Below are positions 10,451-21,765 of a DNA stretch of 64,000 bases, piece after piece (the stretch's first letter is position 1; the number at the start of each line of letters is the position of its first letter). This stretch comes from Mortierella alpina (Eukaryota; Mortierellomycota; Mortierellomycetes; Mortierellales; Mortierellaceae), in assembly GCA_029449245.1 (NCBI GenBank), contig JANATF010000005.1, forward strand, positions 124,001 through 188,000, written 5' to 3'. A program made the translations under genes and the position numbers. The notes beneath the pieces were generated by a model that was not told the DNA's origin, ran no database searches, and saw only the letters and a list, made by a program, of their open reading frames with translations.

Positions 10451-13400
10451 TCAATGATGAAGAGAAAAAGAGGGCATCGGATCTGCTACGCTGGACCTGC
10501 CTCCGCCATAGCCACCCCTGGGCTTAAATTCGCGATAGTTGCCGTAGCTGTTTTGGAATCCTCCTCGGCCGCCGCGATGATGGCTAGCAACAGCATTCGG
10601 GTGATTCGGGTGGTGATGGTGGTTCGAAATGGCTGTTTGCGGGCCCGACTGGTAGTTGCCATAGTTCATCCTTCCGGTCCCAGGCGCCAATGAAGACGGC
10701 GACAGACCTGAAGAATTCTGAGGGTGCATGTGGTTGCCTCGACCGTTGCTGTTGGATGGGCTTGTCGAGGCCGTGCTTCCGGTCGCCATCGTAGCGTTGC
10801 TACTCCAGCCGTCTGTTGATGTTGGTGAGTTTGACCCATCCTGGAAACTGCTCTCCAATGTGACAGAACCTGAGTTCAAGCCTCTGATGTTCTGCTGTCC
10901 GGGAAGGTGGGCATAAGGACGAGTCTGTGGGGCTCGGTTGATATTTGCAGCCGCAATGATGCTAGCCTGCTGTGACACATGCACGGGCACCAAGAACGAC
11001 CCTCCCGACACTCCAGCCTGCTGGGGTGGCGCATCTCCCGCAGCTGAGAAGCGAGGCAACCAGTGGTGAGGGCCGAGAATCGATGAGGCGTTGTTGTTAT
11101 TGGTGGTGATGCTGCTGTTGGCCGTGCTCGTAAGCGTGCTCATAGCCATGCTATCCATCGCAAGGTCCGGCGTATCTGCCATCTCTACAGTACTCAAGGA
11201 GCCAGCAGAACCAGGCAAACTGCCAGGAGTGACGGGCATTGGTCCAGCATTATACTGTGGGATAGGTGGCGGCATCGGCCCTCGGGGTGGGTACATGTAA
11301 TAGACATGAGGTCCATTGACGGGGTACCCTTGCGGATAGTACGGTGACATGACCATCTGATACGGCTGCACGGGATGTCCAGTAGGGGTGCCAGCAGGTC
11401 CTGTCATGATCATACCGGACGTCGCCATGGTTGTTGCCGCCTGGCTGCTAGATTCTGATCCTAGAGGCACAGCCCACATGTGCTGGTTCATCGGGGCCAT
11501 GGTTGCAGCTGCTGGGGCATTACCGACATATGTGCTCGTCTCGATCCCGCTCCGCTCAACGTCAAACGTTGGGTTAAAAGGTGTGGTCACGTTGAGTGCT
11601 TTCGAATCGCCCTCCACAGCCTGCTCCTGTTTGTTGGGGGTCGAGGTGTTCCTGACATTGCGTTCCTGAGGCGAAGAGGTCGAAGGATGCTGATCGGACA
11701 AAATTCCATCGGGCTCACTGGCGCCGCCGTCGATCTCACTGTCCACCATGAAGCTCATACTGCCCCTTTTCTTGGCTGCCTGCTCAACGTTGCTGGGGAA
11801 GATGGTGGGAGTGGTCGTGTTCGTGAACGAGTTACGCTTGGCAGCCAGGCTCCTCTTTGGGCTGCTATCGCTCGCTTTGTGGCTGGCTTTGAGACCCGGG
11901 CCTCGACGACCGCTCCGAGATGAGTTGCCTTCAGGCTGGTTGGGTACAGCTGTTTCCAGATCCAGGTCTCCGGCTGACTGACGTGAGAGGCGAGCGTGAA
12001 TGTGAGAGATGTCCGAGATCTTGACAATGCCTTGGACGCCATTCAGCTTTGCCGGATAGTTGCCCTTGCCAATAGTTGTTGTTGACTTGATTGCTGATGG
12101 TGCCGCTGGTCCGCTCTTGTCACTTTCCTGAACTGGGAAATCTTTGCGGTCCGTTTCACCTACAATGGTCTTGTCCTCCACATCGGCAGTCCGAGTCTCA
12201 TTCTTGCGCCAGGCTTCCTTCTCTGCTGCGCGGGCAGCCTTGGCATTACGAGTCCTCGTCTTTTCGACACCTGGCGCCTGGGACTGCTGCGTATCGGGAG
12301 CTTCCTGGGATGCCACTGTACCATTCACGGATTCCTGGCTGTCGTCTGGCTTTGCGATGTGTGCTCCCAATGCCTGAACAGATGTTCTACGCGTCTGGAA
12401 GCTTTCCTCGATACGGTGCATCACCTTGTCCAACTGCTCAACACGAACCTCCTGAGCGGCAGTGTGAGGCCCGCTAGCCACAGCCTTGGCGACATCCTTT
12501 GGCTTTTCGTCTCTCTTGCCCATGGCAGACTGTCCTGAGCGTCTCCACGGTGCCACTCCTGATGCTGATGACGCGGTGTCGGCGGTGTCGGGCAATGACG
12601 AATCCGTGCGAGGCTGCGTGGCCTGTTTGCGTTCTTGTTCCAAGCGGTCCTGTTCACGAAGGTGGGCTATGGCCTCGGTCTTCTCCTTCGCGAGCCTCTC
12701 TGGAAGTGCCTGCCATTGAGCCATAGCGTTGATCTTGTCGTTCTCAGTCATAGTTTTCACGAGTGGCCTTGTACGAGCGTCTCCAAATTCCCGCACAGTC
12801 CCTGGAACAAACCGCTCTGTGGGCGGGGATGCTACTGCGAGGGTGGCTGCTGCGGCTTCCTGAAGGGCCTTTTCCCGTGCCGCTTCCTCCTCCTCTGCCT
12901 TGGCCTTTACGAGTCGTTCAGCCTCCCTGGCGGCTTCTTCCTCCATCTCCTTGGCGAGTTTTGCCTCTTCCGCCTTCTTTGCTAGCTCATCCGCGCGTGC
13001 TCTCGCCCTTGCTCGGGCTTCCTCAAATTTTTTCTCCTCCTCCTCACGACGCTTACGGGCTTCCTCGGCAGCATGTTTCATGGCTTCGCGCTGATCCTCT
13101 GTCACTTGTGCGGGCCTATCATACTCCACTGCGCCAGCGGGAATAAGGTGTGCATAACTTGGTACTCGAGTTTCTGGGTCATGCGCGTGTAGTGGTTCGT
13201 GCGGTCCGCGGGTGTTGGTCGATGGTGTAAGTGGTGGTGGCTGTGTGTCAGCGCTGACCTTCTGGTTGACAGGGACGGCGTCATGAGGTCCGGAGCGGTC
13301 GTGCAGTCCATCCTTGGAGCGGGCGAGCAGCTGAACGTCTCGTTGATGCCAGTCTGTGGGTCGGTCAGTGGCGTGTGGCATCCTGTCGTAGCTGGAACGT

Positions 13401-15101
13401 CTGTCGCGGTTGAAGTCACCCTCTCTGTGATGCAGCGGTTCGCGGTCGCGGCTGTAGCTGCCAGAACGATTGTACGCGTCCCTTCGATCGTAGGTGTCCC
13501 GGTGAGAGTCCCGGCGATCATAGGTATCCCGATGGCTACCAGCGTCTCTTCGGTCGAATGTGTCCCTATAACCGGCCGAGTCCCGTCGAGATCCAGGGAA
13601 GGGGTCTTTTGGCCCAAGAGACTCTCGTCGAGGTCCTCCTTGGAAATGCTCACGACTGCCAAATGATTCACGGCGCTGATTGGGGTATTGAGTGCGGTCC
13701 GCGCTTGGTCGGCGGTCCGTTGGCGTACCTTGCCATAGAGGAGGATGAGGCCGTTCATGTGCAGGGTATCTTTGCGTCGAATCCTGGCTTGCTCGATTTG
13801 GCCATGCTCGGTTAAAATCCACATCGCCGCGATCAACGACTTTTTCCTCCTGATGACTTGTTGGAGCTGTGTTGGGCGCTGGGACGTTCGTTGTATCGCT
13901 GGTGTGTGTTACAGCAGCCGCCACAACGACAGATCCGTCCGCAAATTCGATGGCTTCTGCGTTTAGGAAATCCACTCCTTCGTCTTCGTCCACCTTGAGT
14001 CATAACGTGCAACAAGAAGCGACAGGATAAAGGTCATGTTAGTTTTTCCACGAGGCAGTCGACGACTAAGTAGGCCAGAGCGCATAGTTCAACCCCCTAC
14101 CTCATCCCAGTTGTCTCCACCTGAAGAGATCGCTGACACCGTCTTGGCCATGGGCTCACCCGAGGTGCTGCTGGTGAGGTTCTAGAGCCAGGCAGTTTAG
14201 CAAAATCGTAACGCATCATTAGTGGGCTGATTAGTCGATGCACTGCTACAATCCTCGTTCGTCGTTCGTCATAACTCTTTCATACCTGCATCCGTTTTGT
14301 GGCATGGTTTTGACCATTGCTGCTTGGGGTTGCGTTGGCTGCATGGTGAAGATCTAAACAAAGTGATGGCTCGGTTAGTGTTTTTTGGAGAGTCGCAAAG
14401 ACAGGCGATGGAACTATCTCGAAGATTAGAAGGAAACATACCATGTAACTCCTGAGACTTTTTCGCAGCCTCTGCTGCTGTGGGGTATTCTTCGAGGTGC
14501 TGCTCGTGCGTCTGTGCTACTATACCCCATGCTCGAGGTGCCTTTTGAAAAGTGGACGGACTGGAATGTGCTTCTGGCTGAGGCGAGTCTCCGCCTTGTC
14601 CAGCACTGGCCCCTCCCGTGGACAAGGGGCTACTTCCATCTGCGGCTGGCGAAGAGGCTGTGGAGCTGGACGATCCGAGCACAGCAGTCGACTGCATCGA
14701 AGGCGACCCCCAGCTTGAGCCAGACGAGACGAGAGAAACATCATGGCCCTTTTCCAGGCGACGACTCGGTAGGTTGACAGGCAAAGGCGCCGCTACCTTT
14801 GCACTGTTCGACTTTCCTCTCAGAATTTGTCCTGGTCGTCCTAATGACAGGCGGTAACAAGAATGGATTGAACGCTGGTTAGAGGGTGGTGCAGACATGA
14901 GCCTAGGTTTATTTCTTCGGGTCCATGACGCGCGTTGCTTGCTTGCTTGCACAACTTGACAGGTCCTTGTTCTCTCCCATTTGTGGCTCTTGCGCCGGTG
15001 TCTCGCTCTGATTGTTCAGCGTGTTCAGCGTGGTCCCTCCCCAGCATGGCCCATTGGCCCTCACGACGAGAAGAGTACTTGCCTGATGAACGGAATGACA
15101 T
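10451..15101 (-). CDS. BAT2 N-terminal domain (PRRC2-like) large protein
   Basis: Exons 15101-15083, 14840-14442, 14353-14286, 14181-14101 and 13993-10451 give 1369 aa. The first 50 or so residues carry NSAKVAAPLPVNLPSRR, GHDVSLVSSG and WGSPS, which match the BAT2_N/PRRC2 start. In animals PRRC2 proteins associate with translation initiation and stress granules. The rest is largely disordered: Arg/Asp/Ser-rich repeats of YDRRDS type, then a charged coiled coil around residues 500-575 (EEARKRREEEEKKFEEA). Next come Ser/Thr-rich segments and a Pro/Met/Tyr-rich low-complexity stretch. The C-terminus has HHHHPNHPN and RGG-type HRGGRGGF and GYGGGR, consistent with RNA binding. Intron 1 (242 bp) uses a GC donor, AG|GCAAGT. 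The N-terminal domain is the basis of the name; function is inferred from the family. Confidence 0.8.
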
Positions 15102-15982
15102 GTGTATGTTGACTATGTGGAGGTGTGTGCTGAATCTAACGGAGGCAGAGGCATCAAGAAGAGAATTAGACGAGGAGCATTTCGCTGTCGCTTTGTTTGG
15201 CTGTCGCGTGGCCAGAGGGAGCCGGGTAGGACAGGTCAGGCCAGAGGCCAGCCAACCAGCGACGCCCATCAGCCCAAAGCGGCTTGCTTGTTGTTGACAC
15301 GCATGGGAATGCTTACCCAGGAGAGCACCAATGAGGGGGGTGGTGCGCTGTGCAGGTGTGTGTGGGTGGTGGTGGTGGAGACGGGCGGTGTCCGGGCGAT
15401 GGGGTGGTGGTGGAGTTGTTGGAGACGTCGAAGTGAAGGAACAAAAGAACGAGGGAGAACGAAAAGGAGGAACGAGAGTCAAATTGGATTGCGCGGTCCC
15501 ATATTTGTGTGTTTCTCCTGAGCAAACATTAGTCCCACGTCGCGTCAGATCCCCCTCACCCGCGGGACGAGCAACAGCAGCAGGGCCTTTCCTCGACGCA
15601 TCCAACCACTTGACCCGCGTGCCTGCACATGCGTGTACTCTCCATGGCATGGCCTCGTTGGATGGACGGATCATAGGCTGAATGATGCGCATTCGGCAAC
15701 GTCCTAATAAAGACTTCCTTGCTCCAACCTGGTTTTGGACGCGACAAAGACGCATGCGCCGAAACAAGTCTTGCCACACCCTATGAAACAAGGCAATCAA
15801 ATGGGAATGGTCAAAAGAATCGAAAAGCCGTTCGACGGCCAGGGTTCGGCTCTGCATCTTCGGCAACAGCTATATCAATGGGGTGTGCATTCATTTTTTT
15901 TTTATTTTTTTTTACTGATAGCTTCCATGGGAACATCTTTTGACTACAGAGCGACGCATGTGACAGAGAAAAGCAAAGGCGA
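15102..15982. other. Intergenic: BAT2-N gene promoter and catalase-like 3' flank
   Basis: About 0.9 kb between two minus-strand genes. A G/T-rich stretch at 15335-15430 (CCACC-rich on the coding strand) is typical of 5' leader or promoter DNA in this window. The long frames crossing it are low-complexity shadows. I see no gene. Confidence 0.4.
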
Positions 15983-17038
15983 TCACTTGGGCTCCTCGCG
16001 AGGCACAGAGTTCATGCTGTCCCGGACCCGTGAGATCCTCTCGTACACGACCTTTCTCGCCCGGTTCATGGCCCCCAGAGGCTTGTGCTCTGGCAGCGAG
16101 TGCCACGGGTTGAACGACAGTCGCTCGCCAAGCTTGACAAGCTCCTCACTGTCAACATCTTGTGGAGGGAACGTAATCGTGGCGATCTGCTGGAACGGCG
16201 ACTCCTTCTCGCACCAGGCTGTGGTCGAGTCTTCGACGTTCATGTGCTCGTTGACCTTGGGCTGGATCATGAACTTGAACTGCACCTCGCCTTGCGACAG
16301 CGTCTTCTTGACCGCCTCATGCAGGTAGTTGGCCGAAGGCTCATGAGGCATAGGATCCTTTTGTGCTGACACGGGCTGGATCGAATACTTGACTGCCTGG
16401 CGCTCCTCCCCGAGTCCGAGCTGGTACGGAACTGCAGAAAAGTACTGGATCTGAAGAGGGTTCGTGATTTTGCCCGTGGTCAAGATGCCGGCATTGATGG
16501 TTCCCCTCAGGCCGAGCGAGAATGGGAGCGTGAGTTTGTCCAAGGGGTTGGACGAGCTTGATTTCCGGAGAATGTCAACATACGCCTTGGAGTCGTTGGT
16601 GAAGAAGAATGGGTGGTTAATCATCACAAAGTCCTGTGTCTTGGCGTTCTTGTCAGTCTCGAGCAGCTTGGGTCCGGGCACGTCCAGAATTTTGATGGCA
16701 AAGCCGCGACCGTCCTGGCGGGTGTCCGACTGATGTGCCTCTCCTGAGGCGTTCGAGAACCGGACAATAGCATCGTACGTCTTGCCAGGGACAAAGATGC
16801 CCTTGGCGAACTGAGGTGGGATGTTCTCCGAGACCGAGAACTTGGCCTTGAGAATGCCTGTTGCCTTGGCGTGCACGTCACGGTGGGCACTTCCTGGCTG
16901 GTCTCTGTGACGAATGGTGCCCTCAATGGTGTTGGCCATTTCAGTCACGAGCTGAGCTTCATTGGGCTGAAGACGCTCGCCGAGGCCTTCATCGACGGGA
17001 GGGAAGGGCACGTCTTGGGCAGAGGAGCTGGTCGACAT
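15983..17038 (-). CDS. Catalase-like haem protein (small catalase-related family)
   Basis: An intronless frame of 351 aa from ATG 17038. It has the catalase core signature in a compact protein. HRDVHAKATGILKAKF carries the distal His, VRFSNASGEA and DGRGFAIKIL form the haem pocket, and FVMINHPFFFTND matches the distal Asn region. The C-terminal FNPWHSLPEHKPLGAMNRAR and VVYERISR fit the small catalase-related family, in which Arg and Tyr lie near the haem. Full catalases are about 500-700 aa, so this lacks the usual C-terminal domains. Relatives act as peroxidases or on fatty-acid hydroperoxides; the substrate cannot be read from sequence. The frame stays open upstream to 17446, but that part is pyrimidine-rich leader. 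An alternative in-frame Met near 17137 would add a basic, presequence-like N-terminus. Confidence 0.85.
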   Translation of the reverse strand: MSTSSSAQDVPFPPVDEGLGERLQPNEAQLVTEMANTIEGTIRHRDQPGSAHRDVHAKATGILKAKFSVSENIPPQFAKGIFVPGKTYDAIVRFSNASGEAHQSDTRQDGRGFAIKILDVPGPKLLETDKNAKTQDFVMINHPFFFTNDSKAYVDILRKSSSSNPLDKLTLPFSLGLRGTINAGILTTGKITNPLQIQYFSAVPYQLGLGEERQAVKYSIQPVSAQKDPMPHEPSANYLHEAVKKTLSQGEVQFKFMIQPKVNEHMNVEDSTTAWCEKESPFQQIATITFPPQDVDSEELVKLGERLSFNPWHSLPEHKPLGAMNRARKVVYERISRVRDSMNSVPREEPK

Positions 17039-17761
17039 GTTCTTGGTGGAGGTTACGATGCGGTTGAGATAGAGAGCGTGGTGCAGGCTGCGGCTGATTG
17101 GAGGTGTGCGCTGAAAGATAAGGAGCGAGAGACGCATAAACAGAGTCCAAGGACACGGCAAGAGTAGAGGATGGACGTGGAAGGAAGGAGCAAGGAGTGG
17201 ATAGCAAGAGTGAGAAGTACGAGTGGGAAGCAAAGAGTGGGAAAGTAGAAGAGTGAGAGAAAAAGAGAGAAAAAAAAGGAAGTGAGTGGAACAAAAAATC
17301 CCCACGCATAAATTTGGGCATGCTCCTCCGAAAGCACCGAGCTCCGAGGACCCCAGGCCAAGAGGGCGAGGGTCGGCCGTGCATGCAGGCAAGCGAACAC
17401 GATGAGCCCTGTGAACCTTTTTTTCCTTCTTTTCACCCACCACCACTGCGCGTCATCTTGACGCACGCCCCATGCTTAGCAAACACAGGTCTCGTCTAGC
17501 GCACCTTATCGCGCTGTCTCCGCGAGAACGACAAGAAAATGTGGGACCAGCGAATTTCAGAATTTCCGAGTAAGTTTATGTTGAAAAAGAGAGTTGTCGT
17601 GCGTGCGTTACATAGATCTAGAGGGGTGGGATGATTTAGTGCTTCTTTGGCGTGGGAGGGCTATTCACATAAAAAGAAAGCATTAGATCGTTGCCATGTG
17701 TCAGCATAGGCCGCATTGCGCATGGACACCCAACAACAACAGCAGCAACATCAGCGATATC

Positions 17762-19525
17762 TTACTTGTACAAGATCTTGCGGGTCTTGATACCGGCCCA
17801 CTTGTGCCTCTTGAGGTAAATGGAGAGACCGGTCAAGATGGTCAACATGGTCAAAGCCTTCATACCCATCTTCTTGCGCTCGTCCATCTCGGGCTCAGCA
17901 GCCCAGCTCAGGAAAATGGTAACATCCTTGGCCATCTGCGAAGTCGTGGCGGGGGTGCCATCCTCATACTCTACCAAACCGTCGTAAAGGACACGGGCCA
18001 TTCCAATGGCTCCGCCGGGGAAGTAGGGGTTGAAGTTGAGTCCCTCACGGATCTCAACACCAGCTGGGGGGTCCTGGTAACCGGTCAAGAGGGAGAAGAC
18101 GTAGTCCTACGAGAATAGTCATAAAAACAAGTGTGTGAGATCAAGAGGCCTCTGCTAAGGCCTGCGATTGGCAAAAATCGTTCAGCTCTGACAAAAGCCT
18201 TCAAAGAATGCACTTACGGCTCCACCGTGACGGGCCTTGATCATCAAAGAGAGATCTGGGGGGTAGGCTCCGGCGTTTCCGGCTCTGGCCTGCTCCTCGT
18301 TGGCATAAGGAGCGGGCATGTAGTCGGAAGGCTTACCGGGACGCTGGAACATATCTCCAACATCGTTAGGGCCATCGGTGTACTCGAACTCCTCAGCAAG
18401 GGCCTTGACCTCAGCCTCGGTGTGGGAAACACCGATCAGGTTGCGCCAGGCAATACGGTCAAGAGAGTGGCAGGCAGCGCAAACCTCCTTGTAGACCTGG
18501 TAACCACGGCGAATGCTATATGACACGACCACATACAAGCATCGGTTAAATATTGCTCCCTGCTATTCACATATACTCTATGCCCGATTTCATCAGCACA
18601 GGAGACACCAGACACCCTCGCCTCCAAGTCGCCACGGTCATATATCCATATGGCGCTCATTCAACAGGGCTCCAGCCAGTTGCTCTGATAGATTTGACTC
18701 TGCGTCGATCCTTGTGGGCATCATGTCGTTGGCATCTCCTGATCCGCTGAATATCTCCCGCACAATCCCGTAGAGCCTCGGGAGCTCCTGCTCCGGCGCC
18801 GGTATTTTTTGCCTCAACGAGGCCATAGAGAACTATTATCTTGCATGACCACTGCCATCCACGTTCGACGGCCCATCAAAACACTGGTGTTGTTCTTACG
18901 CAGCGTGGTCAAAAGTGGCCAGGTTCTGCTTGTGCTCCCAGGGGTAGGCGGGGGCATGAAGACCATCAGCAGCCATGTTGGCATCGACGGTCTCCATGGA
19001 GAGGTAGGCAAGAGCACCGACAGTGGCGACACCAGCGGCAGCCAAGGAGGCGTTCTTAGCGTTCTATGTATACAGGCAACAGGCAAAGCGAGTTGTGTGA
19101 GAAGGGAGAAAAGAGCATGGAAAAGGTGGAGGAATAGATCATGCGAGTCGACCGGTGGATCAATCGGATCCCGATCAGCCCGAAGACGCGAAGATTCAAC
19201 AAGCTTTACCAGGCTGGAGGCAGCAGCAGCCGAGCTGGTGGACTGGTAGCGGGTCTATTGGAGTCAGGTTGGAATAAAGACGGATGAGTTTTCTAAGGCC
19301 GATGATGGCTGGCATGCAAGCCAATCCCGATGGGATGGCGTGTTTCCGGATGAGGGTCGGATTCGGAGCATCTCTCCGCGTGTCAGGCACGCAGGGCAGA
19401 GAGAATTCCCGAGGTGGAATCCGATGAGGGTGATCGGGTGGAATCATTGCTGTGGAGGAGGTGTGTACCTGAACAGCAAGACGCTGGACAGCCTTGCGAG
19501 TCGACTGAGCAGAGAGGCGGAACAT
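17762..19525 (-). CDS. CYT1: Cytochrome c1, haem protein of respiratory complex III
   Basis: Carries electrons from the Rieske protein to cytochrome c at the inner mitochondrial membrane. Exons 19525-19469, 19254-19210, 19063-18900, 18515-18218 and 18106-17762 give 302 aa. The N-terminus ([19 protein letters not shown]) is a basic presequence. A hydrophobic sorting segment follows ([17 protein letters not shown]). The haem motif is VCAACHS, soon after [14 protein letters not shown]. Conserved [20 protein letters not shown] and [16 protein letters not shown] are present. The C-terminal helix [17 protein letters not shown] anchors the protein, and it ends RKILYK. The haem exon is preceded by an intron of 384 bp, larger than most here. 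Length and motifs are standard, and the assignment is secure. Confidence 0.96.
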
Positions 19526-19700
19526 TATGAGGGATGGAATGGGTGAGCAAGGTGATGAACAAGGCGGGATGACTTTTATGATCCATCACTCGGAGAAAAC
19601 AAAAACGAAGAGGGCGAGGGAGAATCTGCTCCGATGCCGGTTACTGTGACGTCATCAGAAAGATGCCGTTTGGCAAATAGCGCTTTATTACTTTGATGAT

Positions 19701-20792
19701 CTAGCGAATACACCGCCGGGGCCTGCGGCGCTCCTTCTCCTCCTCCAGGATCCGCCGAAAGTCAATCCCTATCCGGCCCACTGCGACTTGCTCGCGCACA
19801 AAGCAGCGCATGATCTTGGAGTCGAGCAGAGCACTGGTCCGATCCGCCCAGGCAGAGTCCTGTGCTTGTCGCAGCGTGGGTCCAGGGGTGGTCACGGTGG
19901 TGTCACCGTTCACTACGACGCCTGCAGCTGCCTGGCCGCTGTCGCCTCCAAGACTAGGCCGATTGACAAAGGCAACCACCCAGATCTCGAACTGGACCTC
20001 TCCATTGCGCACAAGTGGCCGGAACCACTCGGGGAGTGTGCGGTGGGTGTCAAGAGAGCTACGCAGTTTCCGAACCTTTCTGGTTCGTTTTGACTGTCCC
20101 TGGCCAGATCCTCCAGAGCCAGAGTCCTCATCATCCTCCGACTCGACATATATATCCGTCTGATCCTGCTCTGCACCCTGTGCTTGTTCTCCGGGACTCA
20201 TCGAGAGACCTAAGATGAAGCGTAGAAGAATAAACCTGCCTTCAGTACAGAGCACATGAACATTTCCTTGGTCATCAAGTTCCGACTCCTTACACTTATT
20301 CATATAGGTAGAGCTGGTGTCTAGCCAAGCGGCCACCTGTTCATCGCCTATAGATTTCAGCGCAGAGCTGCGCTCTTGAATGTAGGTGCCATCATGGCCC
20401 AAGGAGGCACCAGAGCTGTCCCCATCACTCAAGTCACTGTTGCTGCCACTACGATCACTAGCGCTCGCTCCGCTAGTCGCCGAAGATATCCTTAGCGGTG
20501 CAGAGTCGACGCAGTCAGGGAGACGAAGCGTCACCATCAACGTGTCCTTTGTGTCCAGATCGGGATGTGACGAGTCAGAACACAAGGCCTTCAGATCTGT
20601 GACCTCGATATAACTACGGCGATGCTTCATCGGAATGGGTTGCTGGACAATATAGAAGCGAGGAGCAAGGGATCCATTTAAATGGGCGCCGTGATAGAGC
20701 TGACTGAAGGTTTGCTTGTCTTCCGTGGACTGCAGCGAGTCTGCAAAAGACAGAATGTCGGCAGGGTTTACGGCTACCGGTGGCGAGGACAT
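19701..20792 (-). CDS. Hypothetical protein, intronless, 363 aa
   Basis: A single open frame from ATG 20792 with a balanced amino-acid composition. I do not recognise a domain. The N-terminal third includes RFYIVQQPIPMKHRRSYIEV. A Ser/Gly/Asp-rich linker follows (residues about 105-135), then an acidic stretch (YVESEDDEDSGSGG) next to a basic one (KRTRKVRKLR). A more ordered region is EWFRPLVRNGEVQFEIWVVA, and the C-terminus is charged (RRILEEEKERRRPRRCIR). No signal peptide or membrane helix is visible. It is transcribed divergently from the velvet gene with about 970 bp between the starts. It is probably a nuclear or cytosolic protein of a lineage-specific family; this is a guess from composition. 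Confidence 0.6.
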   Translation of the reverse strand: MSSPPVAVNPADILSFADSLQSTEDKQTFSQLYHGAHLNGSLAPRFYIVQQPIPMKHRRSYIEVTDLKALCSDSSHPDLDTKDTLMVTLRLPDCVDSAPLRISSATSGASASDRSGSNSDLSDGDSSGASLGHDGTYIQERSSALKSIGDEQVAAWLDTSSTYMNKCKESELDDQGNVHVLCTEGRFILLRFILGLSMSPGEQAQGAEQDQTDIYVESEDDEDSGSGGSGQGQSKRTRKVRKLRSSLDTHRTLPEWFRPLVRNGEVQFEIWVVAFVNRPSLGGDSGQAAAGVVVNGDTTVTTPGPTLRQAQDSAWADRTSALLDSKIMRCFVREQVAVGRIGIDFRRILEEEKERRRPRRCIR

Positions 20793-21765
20793 GACTGATG
20801 ATAAGACTCGTTGGGCAAAGGAAAAATAAAGTAGTTTACTTGGCTGAATAACGACCCTTGGCTACCTGCTTTATATTCTCTTTCTCTTTCATAGTCTCGG
20901 TGGTATTCAAGCCCGTCTTTGACAATTACTTCTTTCACAGAGCGTTTCATTTCCTTTCGAGGTGGCTAGAGTAGAAGGATTGAGGCATTGTGAATTATGG
21001 CCACCTACCACGGTGCCATCACTAGGGCAGCTATGGACTGTGGTAAAGCGGACAGACGCGTGGTACATAGAGCTGTAGGAACGTGGAGACTACTGTTCTT
21101 TCATACAATATCCTGAGCCTCCAGAGTCCGCATCTGATATTTTCAGCTTCATAAATCTTAACCACAACTGCGACAAGGTCGCTCTATGCACTAAGAATAG
21201 AACGAGGCTGGCTAAAGGGCAATGCTGACTCCACTGGTGGCGATTCACAGACAGGTGGAGTTGAGAGTATAAAGTGCGGGATCGAGGCCAGGATGGATCC
21301 CTTACACACGGCCTGGAACCTTGCCCTGTCAACGTCTGGTGGACATTTGCCGCTGGAAAGCACAGCCAGCGCCTATTGGCTGAGAGAGACCCAGGCCATA
21401 TCTTCGGCAAAACTTTCTCTCCCGCATTTAGAAACAAATGTCCAACGACGAATTTGAATCATTGTCCCATCTCTTTGCCCCTTTCTCGTCTTCCTCGTCA
21501 TCCCCCATCTCTCTCGCCCGTCGCCTACCTGCGTTCCATTGCCAGACCTTCTCTGCGCTCGATTCAGCTCTGTGCTCCTGTCGCTTGCTGATTCCGCCAA
21601 CTCTTTTGTCAGTACCTTGCCATTCCGCTGAGGCCCCATTGCTGTTTAGCCTCCGCGGTCGTCATACTTCTCGTTCAAGCTCCTTGTTCTCTACCTCTTC
21701 CCTTCACGTTTGGCAGTAAGACGGACGCTGCTTGTGCCTGGGTCCCTATCTATACACTGTCCACG
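20793..21765. other. Shared divergent promoter region (unknown gene / velvet gene)
   Basis: This 973-bp stretch separates two divergent starts. The right half (21440-21720) is pyrimidine-rich, as expected of the velvet gene's 5' leader. No protein or RNA gene is recognisable. Confidence 0.45.

Noticed and set aside
11388-13666. Several long plus-strand frames inside the BAT2-N gene
   Set aside because: They are shadows of a long, biased-composition minus-strand exon and have repetitive, improbable sequences.
14841-15866. 341-codon minus-strand frame upstream of the BAT2-N second exon
   Set aside because: It runs through the GC-AG intron, the leader and the promoter. Only the MSFRSSG start within it belongs to the gene.
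17053-17466. Frames upstream of the catalase-like gene, including an extended N-terminus
   Set aside because: The sequence is a pyrimidine-rich leader giving Ser/Leu/Phe-rich peptides.
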